Below are positions 1-5,124 of a stretch of DNA of 6,318 nt, piece after piece. Below the pieces are notes generated by a model, which saw nothing but the letters and a program-made list of their open reading frames with translations, was not told the DNA's origin and did no database searches. This DNA is from JANRKH01 sp033761815 (GTDB lineage Bacteria > Pseudomonadota > Alphaproteobacteria > Rickettsiales > Rickettsiaceae): positions 1-6,318 of the forward strand of contig JANRMF010000071.1 of assembly GCA_033761815.1 (NCBI GenBank), read 5' to 3'. Position 1 is the first letter of the stretch; every line of letters starts with the position of its first letter. The translations under genes were made by a program, and so were the position numbers.

Positions 1-6
1 ATAAAT

Positions 7-228
7 CTAAAATCCGAGTGATAAACCGCCAAACCTTTTATTAAAGGCACTGATGTTTTTATCAGACTGGCTAACTGCGTTTAAGCCTTTTTTAGTCCAT
101 GCTGGATGTTTTCTGAAATCGATATCCATTAAAATTTCTTCTGGAGTAGCTGTAGACATTGTATGAAACACATCAGTTCCAATTTTAATTTTCAGAGGTT
201 TATATTTAGGGTGAGTATTTTTTTTCAT
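7..228 (-). CDS. rpmE: 50S ribosomal protein L31 (cysteine-free form)
   Basis: Encodes a 73-residue protein recognisable as bacterial ribosomal protein L31, which bridges the large and small subunits. Visible family marks are the N-terminal MKKNTHPKYKP, the central DFRKHPAWT block and FNKRF near the C-terminus. The protein has no cysteine, so it lacks the zinc-binding CxxC of the other L31 form and should not need zinc. The start ATG (226-228) is one base after the rpmB stop (TGA, 230-232), and an AAAGG ribosome-binding site lies inside the end of rpmB about six bases upstream, so the two are probably co-transcribed and translationally coupled. The stop is TAG at 7-9. The terminator would lie outside the window. 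The sequence most resembles L31 proteins of Rickettsiales (recognition from memory, not a search). Confidence 0.93.
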   Translation of the reverse strand: MKKNTHPKYKPLKIKIGTDVFHTMSTATPEEILMDIDFRKHPAWTKKGLNAVSQSDKNISAFNKRFGGLSLGF

Positions 229-229
229 A

Positions 230-514
230 TCAAGCCTTTTTCTTTTCTCTGATTAATTTTCTAATTTTAGTCGCATTTTTAGATAATGATTCTGTCTTAG
301 CATCTAGTAAAAAATTATCTAAACCGCCTTGTACTTCTACTGTTCTTAGAGCTCTTGCGCAAACTTTAAGCTGGAAAGTCATTTGCAATAAGTCGCTATG
401 AAGCGAAATATTATGTAGATTCGGCAGAAAACGTCTTCTGGTTTTACGCTGAGAATGAGATACATTATTTCCCGTTAAAACTCCAACGCCTGTCAATTCG
501 CATACTCTGGACAT
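230..514 (-). CDS. rpmB: 50S ribosomal protein L28
   Basis: Encodes a 94-residue L28, a basic large-subunit protein needed for ribosome assembly. The N-terminus MSRVCELTGVGVLTGNNVSH and the following SQRKTRRRFLPNL are the family signature, and the C-terminus ends in a lysine-rich tail. The frame is open back to a TTG at 527-529, but the ATG at 512-514 is chosen because L28 proteins begin with this M-S-R-x-C-E-L motif. No convincing Shine-Dalgarno sequence precedes the ATG; the leader is AT-rich. It is the first gene of a two-gene unit with rpmE, one base downstream, and is served by the promoter at 547-575, giving a leader of roughly 25 bases. Confidence 0.94.
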   Translation of the reverse strand: MSRVCELTGVGVLTGNNVSHSQRKTRRRFLPNLHNISLHSDLLQMTFQLKVCARALRTVEVQGGLDNFLLDAKTESLSKNATKIRKLIREKKKA

Positions 515-546
515 TTTATTATATATCAATTAAATTATTTGCTGGG

Positions 547-575
547 ATACTACATAATTTTTGCCTAGCTGTCAA
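547..575 (-). promoter_or_regulatory. sigma70-type promoter of rpmB-rpmE
   Basis: On the minus strand a perfect -35 hexamer TTGACA (570-575) is followed by a 17-base spacer and a -10 hexamer TAGTAT (547-552, four of six matches to TATAAT). Transcription would start near 540, about 26 bases before the L28 start codon. The combination of perfect -35, ideal spacing and position before a ribosomal-protein unit makes this the best promoter in the window. Confidence 0.75.
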
Positions 576-898
576 GATGGCAATAACTGTAATTAAGATT
601 AACTTCGTCTTCTTGTTGTATAGAGCCTTATATATCGATAGTAGAGATTATCCAAAAGGAGTTTCGGGTTTTTCTATCAAAGCAAATGCAGGAAAAACCA
701 CAAAATACTCTGGAAACAACATCATAAACCCTACTATTGCCTATGTGAGATCATAATTTGTAAGTGTAAATAATGAATATAATAATATATAAGTTATTGA
801 TGTATCAACTACAAATAACCTAAATGTTCTATTCGGATTTTCTTCAACATTCGACTTTGCGTTGATTTGCTAAGGTTTTTTTGAGGAGTTTCAACCAG
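576..898. other. intergenic region between divergent rpmB and ada units
   Basis: About 320 bases between the rpmB promoter and the first possible ada start, with no gene I can support. It must contain the ada promoter. A TATAAT match lies at 778-783 on the plus strand but has no good -35 at 16-18 bases, so I do not assign it firmly. No clear Ada box was recognised. A 59-codon open frame (577-756) crosses the region, but it begins next to the rpmB -35 element, lacks a ribosome-binding site and resembles nothing I know. The stretch just before 800 is especially rich in A and T. Confidence 0.5.
883..888 (+). promoter_or_regulatory. strong Shine-Dalgarno before an upstream in-frame ada start
   Basis: GAGGAG at 883-888 precedes an ATG at 899 by ten bases. 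That ATG is in frame with ada and would add 37 residues to the N-terminus (386 instead of 349). The extension has no recognised domain, and Ada proteins normally begin close to the residue chosen here (1010). The site could drive an extended Ada isoform. The in-frame stop upstream is at 863-865. Confidence 0.4.
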
Positions 899-1009
899 AT
901 GAAAAATCAATGCCTGAATTTCGGTCGCACATTTTTTGATAATCCTTATACTAAGTATATAAGTAGCCAGCAAGCTTTAAGCGAAAGACTAACTAATACA
1001 GGATATATA

Positions 1010-2059
1010 ATGACAATAGAAGTACAAAAACAAGAATTCTATCAAGCGCTCCTTGATAAAAATGCACATTATGAAGGGGTATTTTTTGTAGGCGTTAAAA
1101 CAACAGGAGTATTTTGCCGCCCTACATGCCCTGCACGAAAACCAAAATTTGAGAATTGTGAATTCTATAAAACAGCTCAGGAAGCATTACTAGCATCTTT
1201 TAGGCCATGTATGCGCTGCCGCCCACTTTCGCATCCAAACCAGGTATCGGATTTAGTTCGCAGACTCGTCGATAGCATTGAAGCTGACCCATCAAGGCGC
1301 TGGAAAGATCGTGACTTTGAAGAGTTGTCGGTGGATAGCTCAACGGCACGTCGTCAATTCAAGAAACGCTTTGGAATGACTTTTGTTGAATACGCAAGAG
1401 CAAGACGTATCGGCCTTGCGATGAAACAAATACGTGCCGGTGATGCTGTCATTGATGCGCAGCTTAATACAGGATATGAATCCAGTAGTGGGTTTTGCGA
1501 TGCTTTTTCTAAAATTATGGGAGCTCCGCCAACAAAATTTGAAGGGCACCGTACAATTCTAAAAGCCTCTTGGATTGATACAAAGCTTGGGCCTATGATT
1601 GCAATTGCTGATGAGGCTGGTCTTTACCTTTTAGAATTTACCTGCAGACGCGGTTTAGAGCGTGAAGTTGAAAGACTCAGAATCAAAACGAAAGCAGCTA
1701 TTATTCCAGGAGTCACCAATCCAATTAAATCTATTACACTTGAACTTGCGTCTTATTTCGAAGGAAAACTCAAAGAATTCAAGACACCCCTACATATTCT
1801 AGGCAGTCCCTTTCAGAAGCTTGTTTGGGAAGAGCTTATAAGCATTCCTTATGGGACCACGCGAAGTTATATGGAACAAGCCGAGTCTATTGGGAAGCAT
1901 AAAGCCTACCGAGCGGCCGCAAATGCCAACGGAGCCAATCAAATCGCTATTGTTATACCTTGTCACCGCATTATTAACAAGAATGGCGAGGTTGGAGGAT
2001 ACGGCGGAGGTATTGCCCGGAAAAAATGGCTGATAGAACACGAGAGGAGCCATGTCTGA
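1010..2059 (+). CDS. ada: Ada: bifunctional DNA methyltransferase and transcriptional activator
   Basis: Repairs methylated DNA by irreversible transfer of methyl groups to its own cysteines and, once methylated, activates transcription of repair genes. With the ATG at 1010 the protein has 349 residues (E. coli Ada has 354). Domains: an N-terminal zinc domain (about 1-75) with Cys36 and Cys40 in FCRPTC and Cys67 and Cys70 in RPCMRC, Cys36 matching the methylphosphotriester acceptor Cys38 of E. coli; an AraC-type helix-turn-helix region (about 80-180); and a C-terminal O6-methylguanine methyltransferase domain (about 185-349) with acceptor Cys318 in IPCHR and the closing GGYGGG and WLIEHE motifs. 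AGGA (1000-1003) stands six bases before this ATG. Alternative in-frame starts are ATG 899 (strong ribosome-binding site) and TTG 881. The end overlaps alkD by eight bases. Every functional residue appears intact, and autoregulation is expected from the family but no operator was identified. Confidence 0.95.
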   Translation: MTIEVQKQEFYQALLDKNAHYEGVFFVGVKTTGVFCRPTCPARKPKFENCEFYKTAQEALLASFRPCMRCRPLSHPNQVSDLVRRLVDSIEADPSRRWKDRDFEELSVDSSTARRQFKKRFGMTFVEYARARRIGLAMKQIRAGDAVIDAQLNTGYESSSGFCDAFSKIMGAPPTKFEGHRTILKASWIDTKLGPMIAIADEAGLYLLEFTCRRGLEREVERLRIKTKAAIIPGVTNPIKSITLELASYFEGKLKEFKTPLHILGSPFQKLVWEELISIPYGTTRSYMEQAESIGKHKAYRAAANANGANQIAIVIPCHRIINKNGEVGGYGGGIARKKWLIEHERSHV

Positions 2060-2762
2060 TATAGTAGAAAAATTAAGAGAAGTGTTAGGGAGCTCCGTTG
2101 ATTCAACCCCAGAAAAGGTCTCGATTTACTTTAAAACAGGTGCAGGCGATTATGCCGAGCACGATAGATTTATAGGCATTACAGTACCTGTTTTACGAAA
2201 AATTGCAAAAATATATAAAGACATTGAGCTCCAAGTAATAGAAGAGCTACTTAAGTCTAAATATAATGAAGAACGGCTACTGGCCCTATTGATACTTGTG
2301 CAGCAATACCAAAAAGCTAGTATGGATCGCCAAAAAGAATTATGTAGATTTTACCTTAGCAATCTTAATCGCATTAATAATTGGAACCTTGTAGATAGTT
2401 CGGCTCACCATATTTTAGGACATTATTTATGGGATAAGGATAGATCTTTACTAGCTAGACTTGCAGAGTCTGATATATTATGGGAGCGCAGAATTGCCAT
2501 TGTTGCAAGCTGGTATTTTATCCGCAAATCTGATTTAGAATGGACATTTAAAATAGTGGGTCTTTTGCTGAATGATTCACATGATTTAATTCATAAAGCT
2601 TGCGGCTGGATGCTTCGCGAAGCTGGGAAACAAGATCAAGTAAAGCTTGCAACATTTTTAGATCAACAATTGCAGGCCATTCCAAGAGCTATGCTCAGAT
2701 ATGCAATCGAGAAGTTTCCAGAAGACATGAGAAAAAGTTATTTGATTAAAAATAATATCTAA
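2052..2762 (+). CDS. alkD: AlkD-type HEAT-repeat alkylpurine DNA glycosylase
   Basis: A 236-residue protein of the DNA alkylation repair (AlkD) family, built of HEAT-like helical repeats that wrap DNA and excise N3- and N7-alkylated purines without flipping the base into a pocket. Key residues of Bacillus cereus AlkD (Trp109, Asp113, Arg148, Trp187) have counterparts here: Trp111 and Asp115 in NNWNLVDSSAHH, Arg146/Arg147 in WERRIAI, and Trp186 in ACGWMLREAGK. The length matches the family and no signal peptide or membrane segment is seen, so it is cytosolic. The ATG at 2052 overlaps the last eight bases of ada, and an AGAGGAG purine run (2043-2049) ends two bases before it, so translation is probably coupled to ada. 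Adjacency to ada supports a shared response to methylation damage. The gene symbol follows the family; orthology to the Bacillus gene is inferred. Confidence 0.88.
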   Translation: MSDIVEKLREVLGSSVDSTPEKVSIYFKTGAGDYAEHDRFIGITVPVLRKIAKIYKDIELQVIEELLKSKYNEERLLALLILVQQYQKASMDRQKELCRFYLSNLNRINNWNLVDSSAHHILGHYLWDKDRSLLARLAESDILWERRIAIVASWYFIRKSDLEWTFKIVGLLLNDSHDLIHKACGWMLREAGKQDQVKLATFLDQQLQAIPRAMLRYAIEKFPEDMRKSYLIKNNI

Positions 2763-2847
2763 CCGCTATCATATAGCATATCTAACAGTTACAACTTATA
2801 CTCTCTAATCACTTGTAAAAAATACTTTCTCTCAGATCAAATCTTAA

Positions 2848-2983
2848 CTAATACCATTCGTAAGAATAAATTAGACAAATGAATTTTAGCTCTAAGCAGG
2901 GCATGCCTATATTAATGGGCAGCAACAAGGCGAGATCCGATAAATTTATTCTGATAATTTAAAAATGAAGATTGTGGTATCAG
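2848..2983. repeat. nested inverted repeat, possible MITE or insertion-sequence remnant
   Basis: Two pairs of inverted repeats are nested. The outer arms are CTAATACCA (2848-2856) and TGGTATCAG (2975-2983), eight of nine paired. The inner arms are AGAATAAATT (2863-2872) and AATTTATTCT (2943-2952), ten of ten paired. The interior of 70 bases includes the palindrome GGCATGCC (2899-2906). No transposase frame fits inside and no clear target duplication was found. It could be a small non-autonomous element, fused ends of a lost insertion sequence, or a chance arrangement in AT-rich DNA. Confidence 0.35.
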
Positions 2984-3056
2984 CTGTATATACAGGACTA
3001 TTTAGTTTTATGTTAAGCGCAAGGCAGGCTCTATAGCAGAATGAGAGACTCTTATG

Positions 3057-3104
3057 TTTAGATGTTTAATCCTAACCACTTATTGCTGGGATTAAACATC
3101 TAAA
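3057..3104. repeat. perfect 16-bp inverted repeat with 16-base loop
   Basis: The left arm TTTAGATGTTTAATCC (3057-3072) is exactly complementary to the right arm GGATTAAACATCTAAA (3089-3104), separated by 16 bases. No T-tract follows on either strand, so it is not a standard intrinsic terminator. ATGTTTAGAT, which spans the left arm's outer edge (3054-3063), recurs exactly at 3179-3188 as a direct repeat. A stem this long without mismatch is unlikely by chance and suggests a transcribed hairpin, a palindromic element or a recent duplication-inversion. Confidence 0.7.
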
Positions 3105-3186
3105 AGATACGCACTATTATAAGAGGTGTAGAGATATGCAGGGAAAAGCATTTGGCCATGATCATCCTGACTATAGAAATGTTTAG
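3076..3186 (+). pseudogene. possible remnant of a tetratricopeptide-repeat gene
   Basis: After the stop at 3073-3075 a frame stays open to TAG at 3184-3186. Its second half reads YYKRCRDMQ followed by GKAFGHDHPDYRNV. This resembles the repeat unit of kinesin-light-chain-type TPR proteins, where an Y-x-(K/R)-R helix is followed by (K/R)-A-(F/L)-G-x-(D/E)-H-P-D-(Y/V). The following sequence would need a frame change to continue, and no further repeat was recognised. The last 16 codons could also be read from ATG 3136, but a functional peptide is unlikely. The start of the frame lies inside the hairpin at 3057-3104. Identification rests on one short motif. Confidence 0.35.
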
Positions 3187-3242
3187 ATATTCTAAGGCTA
3201 GAGGAGAATGGGAATTTATTAATTATACATCATTTGACCTTA

Positions 3243-3271
3243 TTGCTTCTTTTAGCGCGCGCTAATAGAAT
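3243..3271 (+). promoter_or_regulatory. candidate promoter of the SDR-RhuM/Fic-ABC operon
   Basis: TTGCTT (3243-3248, three of six matches to TTGACA) is followed by a 17-base spacer and TAGAAT (3266-3271, five of six matches to TATAAT). A start near 3278 would leave about 100 bases of leader before the preferred SDR start (3380), or about 24 before the alternative ATG at 3302. The weak -35 fits a regulated promoter, and the spacer contains a perfect palindrome. Confidence 0.45.
3252..3265. promoter_or_regulatory. palindromic candidate operator in the promoter spacer
   Basis: TTAGCGCGCGCTAA (3252-3265) is a perfect 14-base palindrome. It fills nearly all of the spacer between the proposed -35 and -10 and ends directly against the -10, where a dimeric repressor would block RNA polymerase. 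The eight-base GC core stands out in very AT-rich surroundings. No regulator gene is identified; the helix-turn-helix-like RhuM head of the downstream protein is one speculative candidate. Confidence 0.45.
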
Positions 3272-3379
3272 AACCGCATTGCCTTGATTTGGGCAGGCTA
3301 AATGGACCGTCTCTATAAAGAAGATATTGCATACAACATGAAATTATGTCACTATGCATCTATTTTGGAGCCCAAGAAA

Positions 3380-4147
3380 ATGACGCAACTTTTTGATTTA
3401 CATGGAAAAACAGCCATCATTATTGGGGCCTCCAGCGGCCTTGGAGAACAATTCGCTCGCTGTCTATCAGCCGCAGGTAGCAGGGTGATCTTAGCTGCTC
3501 GCAGAATTGATAAATTGAAGGACTTGGCTGCTGATCTTAATAACACAAGAGCTATACAGATAGATGCCTCAGATAAGCAATCTGTAAAAGCTTGTTTTGC
3601 TCAGTTGGAAAATGATGGTGAAAAGATTGATATATGCGTCAATAGTGCAGGTATAGCAGCCCTTACTCCTATTTTTGAAGAAGATGATCAGAATAATTTT
3701 GAAGCTATTGTTCAAACCAACCTGATCGGGGTGTGGTATGTAACAAAAGCAGTAGCAAATCATATGAAGAGTCGCCGAATTCATGGCTCAATTATTAATA
3801 TTGCGAGCGTAAATGGGCAGAATAAATTACGAGAGGGTTTATCTGCATATGCATCATCTAAAGCTGCCGTAATCCAAATGACAAAAGCGCTTGTTGGAGA
3901 ACTATCCCCATATAAGATAAGGATTAACTGTATTAGCCCAGGCCTTTTCCATACGCCTCTAACGGATTATAAATTAAATACCAGCGAACAAAAAGAAGCT
4001 ATGAAGAAAATAATTCCTCTTGGCTTCGTTGCGACACCAAAAGATTTGGACGGCCTATTGCTTTTGCTGGCTTCAAACGCGCATTCATCATACATTACAG
4101 GAACTTGTATTACTGTTGATGGCGGCGTTAGCTGGGGAGGTTCCTGA
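3380..4147 (+). CDS. SDR-family NAD(P)-dependent oxidoreductase
   Basis: A classical short-chain dehydrogenase/reductase of 255 residues, a cytosolic Rossmann-fold enzyme that oxidises alcohols or reduces ketones with NAD(P). Visible motifs: cofactor loop GASSGLG (16-22), a basic RRIDK stretch after the second strand (from residue 41) that favours NADP(H), Asp62, the NSAG motif (88-91), structural Asn114, catalytic Ser143, and Tyr157/Lys161 in YASSK, followed by the SPG motif (187-189) and a C-terminal ITGTCITVDGG. The full Asn-Ser-Tyr-Lys tetrad is present, so it should be active. The ATG at 3380 is preferred because GGAG (3367-3370) lies nine bases upstream and SDR proteins begin just before the first strand. 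An in-frame ATG at 3302 would add 26 residues. The gene overlaps the RhuM/Fic gene by one base (TGATG). It resembles FabG-like and glucose-dehydrogenase-like enzymes, but the substrate cannot be read from sequence. Confidence 0.9.
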   Translation: MTQLFDLHGKTAIIIGASSGLGEQFARCLSAAGSRVILAARRIDKLKDLAADLNNTRAIQIDASDKQSVKACFAQLENDGEKIDICVNSAGIAALTPIFEEDDQNNFEAIVQTNLIGVWYVTKAVANHMKSRRIHGSIINIASVNGQNKLREGLSAYASSKAAVIQMTKALVGELSPYKIRINCISPGLFHTPLTDYKLNTSEQKEAMKKIIPLGFVATPKDLDGLLLLLASNAHSSYITGTCITVDGGVSWGGS

Positions 4148-5124
4148 TGGTAGATTTAGGAGGCGATATTTCCATTTTCCAAAATGAAGATGGGTCAATT
4201 TCCGTCAATGTTTTGATGCGCGAAAAAACCTTATGGCTATCTGCTGGCCAAATGGCCGAGCTATTTGGGCGAGATAAATCAGTTATATCACGGCATTTGA
4301 AGAATATATTCGAAGAAGGTGAATTAGAGGAAAATTCAGCTGTTGCATTTTTTGCAACAACTGCCTCTGACGGCAAATCTTACCAAGTCGAATATTTTAA
4401 CCTAGACGCCATAATATCAGTGGGATATAGGGTAAATTCAAAACAGGGTACCAAGTTCCGCAAGTGGGCAACTAATCTACTTAATCGCCATTTGCTAGAT
4501 GGATATACAATTAATAACGATCTTTCCAAAGAGAAACTTGCAAGCATTAAGGAGATTATTAATGTAATGGAGTGCGCTTTAGCAAAAAACCAAATTATCG
4601 ATAGCTACGGGCTTACTGCCTTAAAAATAATTAGTCTTTACACTAAAACTTGGTCTGCGTTACTCAAATATGATGAAAATACATTAGAGCCTAAAATTTC
4701 TGGGCTCAAACAAGCTTTAGCAACACTGCCTTACCATGAAGCAATTGAGGCTATATCTAAGATGCAATCAGAGTTGATGAGTAAAAATGAAGCTACTAAT
4801 CTATTTGGCAAATTAAGAGAAATAGATCAGTTAAAAGGAATTATAGAATCATTAGACCAAGGATTTGGTAATGAATATATATATCCAACAAACATATCTA
4901 GAGCCGCGCATTTATTATATTTTATAATAAAGGATCACCCATTTATAGATGGTAATAAACGTATAGGATGCTTACTATTTATGCTATTTCTTGAAAAAAG
5001 CCATATAGATTTGAAAATCATAGATACAAATTCTCTTACCTTAATGGCATTGTTAGTCGCTGAAAGTCAACCAGCGCAAAAAGAGATTATGATTAAACTA
5101 ATAGAATATATTATATGCAGCTAA
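4147..5124 (+). CDS. RhuM/Fic-DOC fusion protein
   Basis: A 325-residue protein with two recognisable parts. Residues 1 to about 125 match the RhuM family (named after a Salmonella pathogenicity-island protein), including the helix-turn-helix-like LSAGQMAELFGRDKSVISRH. Residues of about 190-325 form a Fic/DOC domain with the core motif HPFIDGNKRIG (264-274). Fic enzymes transfer AMP or another phosphate-containing group to target proteins, with His264 the catalytic base and Asp268, Asn270 and Arg272 binding metal and phosphates. The second arginine of the AMPylator motif HPFx(D/E)GN(G/K)RxxR is Cys275 here, as in Doc-like variants, so the transferred group is uncertain. No clear (S/T)xxxE(G/N) inhibitory helix and no adjacent antitoxin gene are seen. 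GGGGAGG (4134-4140) precedes the start by six bases. This fusion architecture is known in bacteria, but its biological role is not. It may act as a toxin, a regulator or a host-directed effector; no secretion signal is visible. Confidence 0.88.
   Translation: MVDLGGDISIFQNEDGSISVNVLMREKTLWLSAGQMAELFGRDKSVISRHLKNIFEEGELEENSAVAFFATTASDGKSYQVEYFNLDAIISVGYRVNSKQGTKFRKWATNLLNRHLLDGYTINNDLSKEKLASIKEIINVMECALAKNQIIDSYGLTALKIISLYTKTWSALLKYDENTLEPKISGLKQALATLPYHEAIEAISKMQSELMSKNEATNLFGKLREIDQLKGIIESLDQGFGNEYIYPTNISRAAHLLYFIIKDHPFIDGNKRIGCLLFMLFLEKSHIDLKIIDTNSLTLMALLVAESQPAQKEIMIKLIEYIICS

Larger units (their letters stand above)
2763..3301. other. gene-poor region with repeats and gene remnants
   Basis: About 540 bases between alkD and the next operon without an intact gene. 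It begins with a small possible hairpin just after the alkD stop (GCTAT at 2765-2769 with ATAGC at 2773-2777, no T-tract, so a doubtful terminator). Then follow a nested inverted repeat (2848-2983), a perfect 16-base-pair hairpin (3057-3104), a short tetratricopeptide-like coding remnant (3076-3186), and the candidate promoter/operator of the downstream operon (3243-3271). Stops are frequent in all plus-strand frames. This pattern fits decayed coding or mobile DNA. Confidence 0.6.

Noticed and set aside
515..529. Extended L28 from a TTG codon at 527-529
   Set aside because: The L28 family signature begins at the ATG 512-514; the five extra residues are not typical and no ribosome-binding site favours the TTG.
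577..756. A 59-codon plus-strand open frame between rpmB and ada
   Set aside because: It starts next to the rpmB -35 hexamer, has no ribosome-binding site, and its product has no recognisable family. A decayed fragment is possible but unsupported.
977..990. TTAAGCGAAAGACT resembling the E. coli Ada box (AAAGCGCA)
   Set aside because: It lies only about 20-30 bases before the chosen ada start, so a promoter served by it would have no room for a leader. The match is imperfect, and the nearby TATAAT (1006-1011) overlaps the start codon.
2765..2777. Small hairpin right after the alkD stop as a terminator
   Set aside because: The stem has only five base pairs, is mostly AT, and no T-tract follows, so intrinsic termination is not supported.
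3302..3379. N-terminally extended SDR starting at ATG 3302
   Set aside because: The 26 extra residues precede the normal SDR beginning and look neither like a signal peptide nor a domain. The 3380 start has a well-spaced GGAG. It remains possible because GGGCAGG stands just before 3302.
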